NCBI GenBank assembly: GCA_018827375.1
Contig: JAHJYW010000032.1
Coordinates: 1 to 64,000, forward strand
From: Alphaproteobacteria bacterium
GTDB taxonomy: Bacteria; Pseudomonadota; Alphaproteobacteria; Caulobacterales; Hyphomonadaceae
Direction of reading: 5' to 3'
Length of the DNA: 64,000 bases
Part shown: positions 50,468-59,376 of the stretch, piece after piece
How the letters are laid out: each line of letters opens with the position of its first letter
Position numbering within the stretch: the first letter of the stretch is position 1
Translations under genes and position numbers: made by a program
Notes under the pieces: generated by a model
The model's database searches: none
What the model was told of the DNA's origin: nothing
The model's input: the letters and a program-made list of their open reading frames with translations, nothing else

Positions 50468-51771
50468 AGATGACATACAGGTATTTTTTAACAGGCCTCG
50501 CGCTGGCCGCGATCATGGTGCCGTCGGCTTCTGCGTGGCTGCAACGTAGCGCGCCGGATGGGGCCGATGTGCTTGTGCTGGAAAAAGGACGCTCCGCTGT
50601 CGTCGAGGCCGAAGCCAAGTTTGCGACACTGGTCGTCGCCGATCCTGAAATTGCCGATGCAATGGCGACATCCGACAGGTCCTTCTTCCTGCGCGGCAAG
50701 GTGCCCGGCACGACGACTGTGCTTATTTATAATGCCGCCGGCGAGATTGCCGAGCTGATTGATGTCGAGGTCGAATTGGGGCTCGACGAGTTGCGCACGG
50801 ACCTCAAGAACCTTCTGCCTGGGGAGGACATCAATGTTTATCCCGTACATGACGGCGTGTTCCTTGATGGCAAGCTGACCACGGCTGCTGCTGCTGACAT
50901 GGCGCTGCAACTGGCCGAGCGGCATGTGCCCGGCGGTGTGGCTAACGGGCTGTCGGTGGGCCAGAGCCAGCAGGTGTTGCTGGAAGTGCGCTTTGTCGAG
51001 GCGAGCCGCACGGCGGTGAAGGAGATTGGCTTCGGCAACTCGTTCGATGCCAATGACGTTGTTGGCGTGACCGATGGCGGAACCGTCTCCGGTATCGCTG
51101 AAAAGACGATCGCGCTGTTCACCAATGTGGGCAATGAGAATGTCGATATCACGCTGCGTGCGCTGGAACGGAAAGGCGTCATCCGCACACTGGCCGAGCC
51201 AAACCTTGTTGCCCTGTCGGGCGATACGGCGAGCTTCCTGGCTGGCGGTGAATACCCCATTCCGGTCTCCAGCAGTGATGGCCAGATTTCCGTGGAGTTC
51301 AAGAAGTTCGGCGTGAGTCTTGATTTTACGCCGACCGTGCTGGGCGACGGACTGGTAAACCTGCGTGTGCGACCTGAAGTTTCGGCGCTGGACAGCGCCA
51401 ATGGCATTCGCGCGAACGGTCTGGAGATACCGGGCATTTCGGTGCGGCGCGCGGACACGACAATTGAACTGCATGACGGGCAGGCCTTTGCCATCGCCGG
51501 ACTGTTGCAGAGCGATTATTCCAACGACGTGCGCCAAACGCCCTGGCTGGGCAGTGTGCCAATCCTCGGCAACCTGTTTGCATCCAAGCGCTACCAGAAG
51601 AACGAGAGCGAACTCGTGATCATTGTCACGCCGCGTCTTGTTCAGCCTGCGGCGCACCCCGGTATGCTGGGCACACCGCTGGACGCGTTTGCCGAGCCAA
51701 CGGAGGCAGAACTGTTCCTGCTCGACAAGACAGCGATTGTTCAACCGATGCCAGCGGGAGGCGCACGATGA
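50464..51771 (+). CDS. cpaC: Tad pilus outer-membrane secretin CpaC (RcpA)
   Basis: The 435-residue protein has a signal peptide (TGLALAAIMVPSASA) and an N-terminal secretin domain (LEKGRSAVVEAEAKFATLVV, FFLRGKVPGTTTVLIYNAAG). A BON/N1-like part (LAERHVPGGVANGLSVG) and the C-terminal secretin barrel (VLLEVRFVEASRTAVKEIGF, LAEPNLVALSGDTASFLAGG, WLGSVPILGNLFASKRYQKN) follow. It forms the outer-membrane pore for the Flp pilus. Family length is normal. Confidence 0.95.
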   Translation: MKMTYRYFLTGLALAAIMVPSASAWLQRSAPDGADVLVLEKGRSAVVEAEAKFATLVVADPEIADAMATSDRSFFLRGKVPGTTTVLIYNAAGEIAELIDVEVELGLDELRTDLKNLLPGEDINVYPVHDGVFLDGKLTTAAAADMALQLAERHVPGGVANGLSVGQSQQVLLEVRFVEASRTAVKEIGFGNSFDANDVVGVTDGGTVSGIAEKTIALFTNVGNENVDITLRALERKGVIRTLAEPNLVALSGDTASFLAGGEYPIPVSSSDGQISVEFKKFGVSLDFTPTVLGDGLVNLRVRPEVSALDSANGIRANGLEIPGISVRRADTTIELHDGQAFAIAGLLQSDYSNDVRQTPWLGSVPILGNLFASKRYQKNESELVIIVTPRLVQPAAHPGMLGTPLDAFAEPTEAELFLLDKTAIVQPMPAGGAR

Positions 51772-52034
51772 GAGCCCTATTCAAGATTGGTGGCGCAGCG
51801 GGCGCCCTTGCCATGCTGACAGCCTGTGCGAGTTTCGATCATCAGGACGTCTACCTTCTGGGCGGGGCGAATGAGCAGAATGTCGCCTTGCAGTCAGTGC
51901 GTGATGTGAACCTGCCAAACTCCCGTGAAGTGGAGTCTACCTCCGGCGTGCGCGCGGCCAATGCCGTGAAAGCCCTGAACGAAGGCAAGACTCAGGAGCT
52001 GCGCCAGACCTCCTCCGGGCAGGCGGGCAGCTAG
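51768..52034 (+). CDS. Small lipoprotein in the cpaD position
   Basis: The 88-residue protein has a lipobox (LTAC) after a short hydrophobic stretch and a polar remainder (GGANEQNVALQSVRDVNLPN, VRAANAVKALNEGKTQELRQ). Ordinary CpaD lipoproteins are about 200 residues and lie in exactly this place between cpaC and cpaE. This one is far shorter and no CpaD motif is evident, so it is either a reduced CpaD or a substitute. It overlaps cpaC by 4 bases and ends 1 base before cpaE. Confidence 0.8.
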   Translation: MRALFKIGGAAGALAMLTACASFDHQDVYLLGGANEQNVALQSVRDVNLPNSREVESTSGVRAANAVKALNEGKTQELRQTSSGQAGS

Positions 52035-52035
52035 G

Positions 52036-53238
52036 ATGTTTGAGCCCCTCCGAAATCCTGAACCCGATGCGCCGCCATCCGGTCGTATCATTCCCGCGCT
52101 GGCCGCTCTGGTCAGGCCGGAGCGCATGGTGGAGCTGACGGCATGTTGCGCCGAACTGTCTGACCTTGCGGGACTTTCGGCTTCCGAAATCGTGTTGAGG
52201 CATGGCGGCGGCCTGGTGCTCGTTGAGCAGGGGGTGACCGGCTATGACCAGGTTATCCTGACGCTGGCGGTTGAGCGCCCGAATACAGCCGTGATTGTGA
52301 TCTCCGACCAGCTGCCCGGGCATATGGTGCGGGCGCTGATGAAGCTGGAGGCGTCCGACATCGTGCCGGCATCTGCAGGCGTCGAGGAAATCATCGACGT
52401 GGCGGAGCAGCTGCGCGAGACACAATCGATCCAGGGCTCAGGCGCGACATCCAAATGCTGGGCATTCCGGGGCGCCGTTGGCGGCGCTGGCGTGTCGACA
52501 CTCGCCATCGAGAGCGCTTTCAGTCTCGCGCGGAAGGTAGGGCCGGGCAAGGTGTGCCTTGTGGACCTGAACCTCGCTGACGGCATGACAACCTCATTCC
52601 TCGAAGCGGTACCAAAACTCGACCTGCATGCCCTTACCGCGGCACCGGAACGACTGGACCAGCGTCTTCTGGCGGCCTGGTGTTGGGAACATGCAGATGG
52701 CGTATCGCTGATCGCTGCGCCCCGGAACCCGGACGCGGACATGCTGGCGAGCGAGCAGGCCATTTTGCGCCTTCTGGATGTGGCCTGCAGCGCGTTCGAG
52801 TATGTCCTTGTCGATATGCCCCGCCACATGATGCCGTGGACCAAGCCGGTCCTCGGCGCTGTCGATGAAGTCATCATTATCAGTGAACTCACTGTTCCAA
52901 GTCTGCATGCAGCAGCCGACATGTGCCGTGAAACGGATATCCTCCGCAGTGATGGCAATCCATCAAAACTGGTGCTGAACCGCATGTTCCCGAAAAAGCG
53001 CTTCCGCGCGGAGTTTGCCGTAGACAAGGCAGAACAGGCCATCGAGCGGGAGATACATACCACGATCACATCTGACTGGGACGCTGCTCGCACGGCCGTA
53101 AACCTCGGCAAGCCGATTGCCGACGTAAAGCCGAAGAGCGCGCTGGTGCTGGATGTGGCGGCCTTTATCGACAGGTTGTTACCTGAAGGCATATCTGAAG
53201 TTGATAGAAAAGCCGGCAAGAAAAGGCGCGCGAAATGA
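52036..53238 (+). CDS. cpaE: Tad pilus localisation ATPase-like protein CpaE (TadZ)
   Basis: The 400-residue protein has an N-terminal receiver-like region (about 20-135; atypical, without a clear phosphosite) and a C-terminal ParA/MinD fold. In place of the KGGxGxST loop of typical CpaE it has GAVGGAGVSTLAIESAFSLA. The usual lysine before GG and the one after the third G are both valine. Other blocks are kept: VCLVDLNLADGMTTSFLEAV and FEYVLVDMPRHM. CpaE/TadZ places the Tad machine at the pole. It overlaps cpaF by 4 bases. Confidence 0.9.
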   Translation: MFEPLRNPEPDAPPSGRIIPALAALVRPERMVELTACCAELSDLAGLSASEIVLRHGGGLVLVEQGVTGYDQVILTLAVERPNTAVIVISDQLPGHMVRALMKLEASDIVPASAGVEEIIDVAEQLRETQSIQGSGATSKCWAFRGAVGGAGVSTLAIESAFSLARKVGPGKVCLVDLNLADGMTTSFLEAVPKLDLHALTAAPERLDQRLLAAWCWEHADGVSLIAAPRNPDADMLASEQAILRLLDVACSAFEYVLVDMPRHMMPWTKPVLGAVDEVIIISELTVPSLHAAADMCRETDILRSDGNPSKLVLNRMFPKKRFRAEFAVDKAEQAIEREIHTTITSDWDAARTAVNLGKPIADVKPKSALVLDVAAFIDRLLPEGISEVDRKAGKKRRAK

Positions 53239-54626
53239 GCCGTTTCGGATCGAACGCGACAGTCACGCCGCCGCCCGTCGTCCCGCTGGCAACTGCGGCC
53301 GAGCCTCAAGCCAAGGTCGCGCCAGCGCCCGCCAAGGCGAAAGTCGAAGACAAGGCGTTCGACCTGCTGGATGCAAAGCTGCGGGTGCACGCAAAGCTGA
53401 TTGATGAACTCGACCTTTCAGCGCTCGACAAGATGGACGATGCGACGATGCGCCAGCGCGTGCGCGGCATCATCTCGGAGATCATCCGCAAGGAAGAGAT
53501 GGCGCTGTCATCTGCGGAGGAAGTCTCGTTCGCGGATGCCGTCATGGACGAGATGACGGGACTGGGGCCGATTGAGCCCCTGCTGAAGGACGACTCCATC
53601 GCGGATATCCTGATCAACGGATATGATCAGGTCTACATCGAACGGCATGGCGAGCTTCAACTCGCGCCTGTTCGCTTTGCCGATAATGACCACTTGCTGC
53701 GTATCGTCCAGCGCATCGTGTCTGCGGTGGGCCGCCGCGTGGATGAAAGCCAGCCACTGGTTGATGCGCGTCTGCTCGATGGCAGCCGTGTCAACGCAGC
53801 GATTGCGCCAATTGCGATTGATGGGCCGCTGGTCTCGATCCGGAAATTCTCCAAGTCGCCACTGACGATGGATAAGCTGGTCGGCTTTGGCGCCATTCCT
53901 GGTCCTGTGGCCGAGTTCATCCTCGGCGCGGTCAAGTGCAAGGCATCAACCGTGATCTCCGGCGGTACGGGCTCTGGCAAGACAACACTGCTCAACGCGC
54001 TTTCCTCAGCGATCAGCCCGAAGGAACGGCTGATCACGATCGAGGATGCAGCCGAACTGCAGCTGCAGCAGCCACATGTGGCGCGCATGGAAACACGTCC
54101 GCCCAATATCGAAGGCAAGGGCGAAATCCGGCAACGTGAGCTGGTGAAGAACGCCCTGCGGATGCGTCCTGACCGCGTGATCCTCGGCGAGGTGCGTGGC
54201 GAGGAAGCGTTCGACATGTTGCAGGCCATGAATACCGGCCACGAAGGCTCCATGGCCACGATCCACGCCAACAACCCGCGTGACGCCATCACCCGACTGG
54301 AGCAGATGGTGATGATGGGCGGCATGAAGATTTCCGAAGAAGCCATTCGCGGGCAGATCGCGTCGGCCGTGAACTTTATCGTGCAGGCGTCGCGCCTGTC
54401 TGATGGTTCGCGCAAGGTGATGTCGATTGCCGAGATTACCGGCATGGAAGGCTCGGTCATCCAGATACAGGAGATTTTCAAGTTCGAACGCACGGGCACC
54501 TCTGAAGACGGCAAGGTCATCGGCAAGTTCGTTGCAACCGGCTTGCGTCCAAAATTCCTCGACGAGATGGAGCGCCGCGGCGTGCATATGCCCAAGGGCA
54601 TGTTCGATCCGGCAACGGAGTACTAG
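53235..54626 (+). CDS. cpaF: Tad pilus assembly ATPase CpaF (TadA)
   Basis: The 463-residue secretion ATPase has a variable, alanine/proline-rich N-terminus and a conserved PilT/VirB11-type core. ISGGTGSGKTTLLNALSSAI is Walker A, TIEDAAELQLQQPHVARMET and RPPNIEGKGEI form the Asp box, and DRVILGEVRGEEAFDML is Walker B. MNTGHEGSMATIHANN is the His box. It powers extension, and in Tad systems also retraction, of the pilus. Length is normal. Confidence 0.95.
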   Translation: MSRFGSNATVTPPPVVPLATAAEPQAKVAPAPAKAKVEDKAFDLLDAKLRVHAKLIDELDLSALDKMDDATMRQRVRGIISEIIRKEEMALSSAEEVSFADAVMDEMTGLGPIEPLLKDDSIADILINGYDQVYIERHGELQLAPVRFADNDHLLRIVQRIVSAVGRRVDESQPLVDARLLDGSRVNAAIAPIAIDGPLVSIRKFSKSPLTMDKLVGFGAIPGPVAEFILGAVKCKASTVISGGTGSGKTTLLNALSSAISPKERLITIEDAAELQLQQPHVARMETRPPNIEGKGEIRQRELVKNALRMRPDRVILGEVRGEEAFDMLQAMNTGHEGSMATIHANNPRDAITRLEQMVMMGGMKISEEAIRGQIASAVNFIVQASRLSDGSRKVMSIAEITGMEGSVIQIQEIFKFERTGTSEDGKVIGKFVATGLRPKFLDEMERRGVHMPKGMFDPATEY

Positions 54627-54628
54627 GT

Positions 54629-55612
54629 TTGCTCGGTCTGCCAGACCTCTCCGGCCTTAGCCTGTTACTCGTGATCCCTGCGATCATGGCGGCGGGCGCG
54701 TTCTTCTTCATCATCCAGTCGGTGATGGACCTTGTGAACCAGGCGCAGACACAGCGGATCGTGAACCGCCGCCTGCAGTTCAAGGACAAGTATGCCAGCA
54801 CGAACGAAGCCATGGTCGAATTGCGCAAGAGCCGGGGGCTGGATGCGGATGGCAACTTCGCCATGTCGCTGCAAAAGTTCAATCAACTGGTCGTGCGCTC
54901 GGGCTTGCCATATCAGCCGCTGAAGTGGTGGGGCATGTCGGCCGTTGGCGGACTCGTGGCGGCTGGCGCCTATATGTATTTTGTCGGTGGGTGGATGCCT
55001 GCGGTGGGTGCCTTCCTGGTCTTCTTTACCTTGGCCCCCTTGTTTGTGCTCAAGCAGGTCGCAGGCAAGCGCCGGAAGAAACTGGCTATGCAGTTGCCCG
55101 ATGCACTGCAGATCGTCTGTCGCAGCCTTGAGGCGGGCCACCCGGTGGCAACCGCCGTTTCCCTCGTGGCGCGCGAGATGCCCGACCCCATAGGTACCGA
55201 ATTCGGCATGACGGCGGACGAGGTGTCCTATGGCTTCTCGCTGACCAATGCCGTGCAGCGCATGGCCGAGCGGGCAGGCGACCCGGATGTTGAACTGTTC
55301 GGTGCAACGGTGCGCCTGCAGGAAAGGACGGGTGGCAATCTCTGCGACCTGCTGAAGGCCAACACCACAACCATCCGCGAGCGTCAGACGATGCGCCTGA
55401 AGGTAAAGGCTGCCTCATCGGAGGGTCGTATGTCGGCGCTGATCCTGACGGCGGCGCCTTTCCTCGTGATGCTTGCAATCCATCTCACCCGGCCGGAATT
55501 CTATGGAAACGTGATCCATGATCCGCTCATCAAGTATGGATTTGCCGGGCTGCTTGTCTGGATGTTCATCGGCAACCTGGTCATGCGCAAGATGATCAAT
55601 TTCAAGATGTAA
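54629..55612 (+). CDS. tadB: Tad pilus inner-membrane platform protein TadB
   Basis: The 327-residue protein has N-terminal membrane helices (LLLVIPAIMAAGAFFFIIQS, YMYFVGGWMPAVGAFLVFFT) and a T2SF domain (LAMQLPDALQIVCRSLEAGH, VATAVSLVAREMPDPIGTEF). C-terminal helices follow (LILTAAPFLVMLAIHL). It anchors the ATPase at the membrane. The start is a TTG 2 bases after the cpaF stop; GGAG lies 8 bases upstream. Confidence 0.93.
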   Translation: MLGLPDLSGLSLLLVIPAIMAAGAFFFIIQSVMDLVNQAQTQRIVNRRLQFKDKYASTNEAMVELRKSRGLDADGNFAMSLQKFNQLVVRSGLPYQPLKWWGMSAVGGLVAAGAYMYFVGGWMPAVGAFLVFFTLAPLFVLKQVAGKRRKKLAMQLPDALQIVCRSLEAGHPVATAVSLVAREMPDPIGTEFGMTADEVSYGFSLTNAVQRMAERAGDPDVELFGATVRLQERTGGNLCDLLKANTTTIRERQTMRLKVKAASSEGRMSALILTAAPFLVMLAIHLTRPEFYGNVIHDPLIKYGFAGLLVWMFIGNLVMRKMINFKM

Positions 55613-55621
55613 GGCCCGGTA

Positions 55622-56563
55622 ATGAACTTAGACCTTTCATCCTTTCCAGGCCTTTGGGTGCCCATGTTGATGCTGGGCGCAGCGCTGGCGCTTGCCATGC
55701 CGTCTGTCCTCACATTCCTGAAAAGCCGCAGCGAAATGGAAAGCGTCGAGCGCCGTCTCGCACGTCGGGGGCCTGTCTCGGCAGAGGTTGCCGCCGAGCG
55801 CAACAAGAGCCGGATCGGCCGAGCGGTCACCGGCCTTGCCGATCAGATGGCACCGGGAGAAGATGAGCAGGGGGTGAGCGTAGCCAAGGCGCGCCTTGCC
55901 GCTGCAGGCTTTACCGGCCCGTCCGCGATCAGTCGTTATTACTTTGCGCGCCTGTTGTGCATCGTGTTGCCCCAACTTGGCCTGCTTGTGGCGCTGCCCT
56001 ACCTGACCGAATTGCCAGGTAACACGCCGATCGTAATTTCGGTGATGCTCGTTCTGATCGGCCTGATTGCGCCCGGCATGTATCTCGACAAGCGCACAAA
56101 GTCCCGCCATCAGGAATGCTCTTCGGGCTTTCCTGACATGATGGACCTCCTGGTCGCCTGTGTGGAAGCGGGCCTCAGTCTTGATGCCTCCGTGCAGCGT
56201 GTCGGCGAGGAGCTGGAACTGCGCCATCCGATCATTGCGGGTTATATGCGCACCTTGTCGCTGGAACTCAGGGCCGGCCGGGCGCGCAAGGCAGCATGGC
56301 GCGGCTTTGCCGACCGCATGGGAATCGAGGAGGCCGGTTCGCTCGCCACGATGCTGCGCCAGGCCGAGGAAATGGGCACAAGCCTCGGCCAGACATTGAG
56401 GGTCTTCTCGGCCGATATGCGCCAGCGGCGGATACTCTATGCCGAGGAAAAAGCCATGGCCCTGCCGGCAAAACTGACTTTGCCATTGGTTTTCTTCGTT
56501 TTTCCGGTGCTTCTGGGCGTGCTGACCCTGCCAGCGGTCGTCATGTTCAAGGAAATACTCTGA
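55622..56563 (+). CDS. tadC: Tad pilus inner-membrane platform protein TadC
   Basis: The 313-residue protein has membrane helices near the start (WVPMLMLGAALALAMPSVLT) and two in the middle (YFARLLCIVLPQLGLLVALP, IVISVMLVLIGLIAPGMYLD). The T2SF block is SGFPDMMDLLVACVEAGLSL with DASVQRV, and a C-terminal helix follows. It is the partner of TadB. This is the last recognised Tad gene; no pilin, CpaA prepilin peptidase, TadD or TadE/F/G follows. Confidence 0.94.
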   Translation: MNLDLSSFPGLWVPMLMLGAALALAMPSVLTFLKSRSEMESVERRLARRGPVSAEVAAERNKSRIGRAVTGLADQMAPGEDEQGVSVAKARLAAAGFTGPSAISRYYFARLLCIVLPQLGLLVALPYLTELPGNTPIVISVMLVLIGLIAPGMYLDKRTKSRHQECSSGFPDMMDLLVACVEAGLSLDASVQRVGEELELRHPIIAGYMRTLSLELRAGRARKAAWRGFADRMGIEEAGSLATMLRQAEEMGTSLGQTLRVFSADMRQRRILYAEEKAMALPAKLTLPLVFFVFPVLLGVLTLPAVVMFKEIL

Positions 56564-56611
56564 TGAAAAGGGCGCTAGGCGAGTCAGGCATGGGTTGCTA
56601 GACAGTTCCGC

Positions 56612-57571
56612 ATGAGCACGACTTATCTCGATTTTGAAAAGCCAATCGCCGAACTCGACGCCAAAATTGCCGAGCTCGAAGCTATTTCCGGCCAGAAGGG
56701 CGGGCCGTCCATCAAGGACGAGCTCAACAAGCTTAAAGCCAAGTCGACCAAGCAGCTGAAAGACATCTATTCAGACCTTTCAGCCTGGCGGAAGACCCAG
56801 GTGGCGCGCCATCCGGACCGTCCGCATCTTTCAGACTATATCGCCACGATTTTCGAGGATTTCGAGGAATTGGCCGGCGATCGCCTGTTTGGCAATGATG
56901 AGGCCATTATTGGCGGCCTGGCCCGTTTCAAGGGCCGGTCTGTCGTCATTATGGGCCATGAGAAGGGCCGCACGACCGAGAAGCGCCTGAAGCATAATTT
57001 CGGCATGGCGCACCCGGAAGGCTATCGCAAAGCCGTGCGCCTTATGGATATGGCGGAAAAGTTTAACCTTCCTGTCCTCAGCTTTCCTGATACCGCCGGC
57101 GCCTATCCCGGCAAGGGCGGCGAAGAGCGTGGGCAGGCCGAGGCCATCGCGCGCGGCACCCAGCGCGGCCTTTCGCTGGGCGTGCCATTCGTCACCCTGA
57201 TCATTGGCGAAGGCATGTCAGGCGGCGCCATTGGCATCGCGGCAGCCAACACAGTGCTGATGATGGAGCACGCGATCTATTCGGTTATCTCGCCGGAGGG
57301 CTGCGCGTCCATACTTTACCGCGACCCGGCCAAGGCCCGCGATGCGGCAGACGCGATGAAGATCACGGCGCCCGACCTGCTGAAAACGAAGGTGATCGAC
57401 GGCGTTGTGAAAGAGCCCGTTGGCGGCGCGCACCGCGACCCGCAAAGGGCCATGGCTGCAGCGGCCAAGGCACTTGATACGGCACTCAAAGACCTTGAAG
57501 GCATGTCGCCGCAGGAATTGCGCCGGCAGCGCCGTGACAGGTTCTATGCGATTGGCCGCGAGATCCTTTAA
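56612..57571 (+). CDS. accA: Acetyl-CoA carboxylase carboxyltransferase alpha subunit
   Basis: The 319-residue protein starts with LDFEKPIAELDAKIAELE (a helical N-terminus typical of AccA), then LAGDRLFGNDEAIIGGLARF, the oxyanion glycines in FPDTAGAYPGKGGEERGQAE, GEGMSGGAIGIA and SPEGCASIL. With AccD it transfers CO2 from biotin to acetyl-CoA to make malonyl-CoA for fatty acids. It is preceded by the end of tadC with about 50 bases between. Confidence 0.96.
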   Translation: MSTTYLDFEKPIAELDAKIAELEAISGQKGGPSIKDELNKLKAKSTKQLKDIYSDLSAWRKTQVARHPDRPHLSDYIATIFEDFEELAGDRLFGNDEAIIGGLARFKGRSVVIMGHEKGRTTEKRLKHNFGMAHPEGYRKAVRLMDMAEKFNLPVLSFPDTAGAYPGKGGEERGQAEAIARGTQRGLSLGVPFVTLIIGEGMSGGAIGIAAANTVLMMEHAIYSVISPEGCASILYRDPAKARDAADAMKITAPDLLKTKVIDGVVKEPVGGAHRDPQRAMAAAAKALDTALKDLEGMSPQELRRQRRDRFYAIGREIL

Positions 57572-57634
57572 GGCTTGCTTGTAATCGGCCGCCCGAACCG
57601 TCAGGCTGCGCGCCAGATCGTTAGAGGGCATTCC

Positions 57635-59374
57635 ATGCGCCGCATTATTACCGGACTGGCCATTCTGTTGGCCGTTGCCTGCTCTCGCAGCGGTGCAGAG
57701 GATCATCATCCTGCAAGTGAAGGCGCGGTGATCTATCCCGCCGGAAGTGTTGTCACGATGTCCGGTGAAGGCGCCGTGGCATCAGCCGTGGCGGTGAAGA
57801 ACGGTCGCATCGTGGGCGTTGGCAGTGAGTCGGAACTCGTCGCGGACCTGCCCAAGGCGGAAGTGGACAGGACATTCGAGGGGCTGACCATTGTGCCGGG
57901 CCTGATCGACCCGCATGTGCATGTCATGCTGGGCGCGCTGCAATATGCGCTGCCGCTGACGCCGCCTTGGCCAATGGCGACGCCGGACGGCATGCGGATG
58001 GGCATTGGCACGCGGGAAGGTTTCCTGTCGGAAGTGGCGGCGATCTCAGCCTCAATGCCGCCGGGCCAACCTGCAGTGATCTATGGCTATCATAACCTGG
58101 TGCACGGTGACCTGACGCGGGCCGATCTCGATGCAGTATCGACGGAACGGCCCATCGTGATCTGGCACTATTCCAGCCATGACTTCTATCTCAATAGCGC
58201 AGCGATCAAGCGGGCCGGGTTCACGCCTGCGCTGGCGGAGAAGTTCCATGGTGTCGACCTCGACGCCAATGGCGAGCTGACGGGGCGGATCTACGAGGAT
58301 GCCGCCTTTGCCGTGGTGCAGGCCTATGCCGATGTCATTCTGGCGCCTGAGAATGCGAGCGCGGGCTTTCATGGCTTCTCAAGGATGTTGCGCCATGCGG
58401 GCGTTACGACAACCGTCGAGATGGGCTACGGCCTGTTCGGCTATGAGCTGGAAGACGCCAATATCCGCAATAACTGGGTCGATCCGCAGACCGCCGGGTA
58501 CAATCTGTATCTCGTGCCGGAGTTCCGCGCTTTGGCGCGGACTTATGGCGATGGGCGCGTTCAGGCCGTGCTTGATCTTGCGACCGGCGCGCGCGGCGCC
58601 GCGGCGCCTGTTCTGCCTCGGGTAAAGTTCTTTACCGATGGCGCTTTCTACAGCCAGACCATGCGACTATCTCCGCCCGGATACCTGGCAGGACAATCCA
58701 AGGGCAGCGAGGGGCTTTGGGTGCTGAAGCCCGAGCAAATCGCACCTGCTATTCAGCCTTATTGGGATGCAGGCCTTGGCGTGAATATCCATTCCAATGG
58801 CGACGCAGCGCAGGACGCGACGCTGGCGGCCCTGAAGACACTCCGCGAAGGCGGTGGCGGCAATTCCTTCACGATCGAGCATGGCGGCCTGTTTTCGCCG
58901 GAGCAGGTTGAAGAGGCGGGGCGCCTTAAGGCCAATGTCTCCGCTGCCAGCCACTACGTCTATTACATGGCCGAGCCCTATGCCGACCCGCTGGGGCAGC
59001 CGCGCGCGCAGTGGATCACACCGCTTGGCGCGCTGACGGAGGCGGGCGTTGCGGTGACGGTGCACTCCGATGCACCCTTGGCACCGCCAGAGCCGCTGCG
59101 TGCGGCGAGTGTGCATATCACGCAGGCCACCAAGGAAGGCGGCGTCTATGAGGCGCAGATGGCGCTTTCGCCTTATCAGGCGCTGGAATCTGTAACGCTG
59201 GATGCAGCACGGGCGGTTGGGCTGGACCGGGAGATCGGCTCAATTGAGGTAGGCAAACGGGCCGACTTTACTGTTCTGGGGGCAAATCCGCTGGCTGTGG
59301 CGGGGGAGAGCTGGAGCGGCATTCCGATCTGGGGCGTTGTTTTGTCAGGCGAAAAACGCCCACTGGACGACTGA
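57635..59374 (+). CDS. Exported amidohydrolase family protein (YtcJ-like)
   Basis: The 579-residue protein has a lipoprotein-like signal (MRRIITGLAILLAVAC). The N-terminal beta domain (AVAVKNGRIVGVGSESELVA) and barrel motifs VPGLIDPHVHVML, a lysine in RVKFFTDGAF, SNGDAAQDATLAAL, SFTIEHGGLF and VTVHSDAPLAPP are present. SIEVGKRADFTVLGANPLAV ends the small domain. The YtcJ family hydrolyses amides or formamides; substrate unknown. AGAGGG precedes the ATG. It starts 63 bases after accA and ends 2 bases before thiL. Confidence 0.88.
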   Translation: MRRIITGLAILLAVACSRSGAEDHHPASEGAVIYPAGSVVTMSGEGAVASAVAVKNGRIVGVGSESELVADLPKAEVDRTFEGLTIVPGLIDPHVHVMLGALQYALPLTPPWPMATPDGMRMGIGTREGFLSEVAAISASMPPGQPAVIYGYHNLVHGDLTRADLDAVSTERPIVIWHYSSHDFYLNSAAIKRAGFTPALAEKFHGVDLDANGELTGRIYEDAAFAVVQAYADVILAPENASAGFHGFSRMLRHAGVTTTVEMGYGLFGYELEDANIRNNWVDPQTAGYNLYLVPEFRALARTYGDGRVQAVLDLATGARGAAAPVLPRVKFFTDGAFYSQTMRLSPPGYLAGQSKGSEGLWVLKPEQIAPAIQPYWDAGLGVNIHSNGDAAQDATLAALKTLREGGGGNSFTIEHGGLFSPEQVEEAGRLKANVSAASHYVYYMAEPYADPLGQPRAQWITPLGALTEAGVAVTVHSDAPLAPPEPLRAASVHITQATKEGGVYEAQMALSPYQALESVTLDAARAVGLDREIGSIEVGKRADFTVLGANPLAVAGESWSGIPIWGVVLSGEKRPLDD

Positions 59375-59376
59375 AC

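Noticed and set aside
50488-51744. Minus-strand open frame of 418 codons opposite cpaC
   Set aside because: The secretin motifs on the plus strand, plus overlaps with cpaB and the small lipoprotein, make the reverse frame a shadow.
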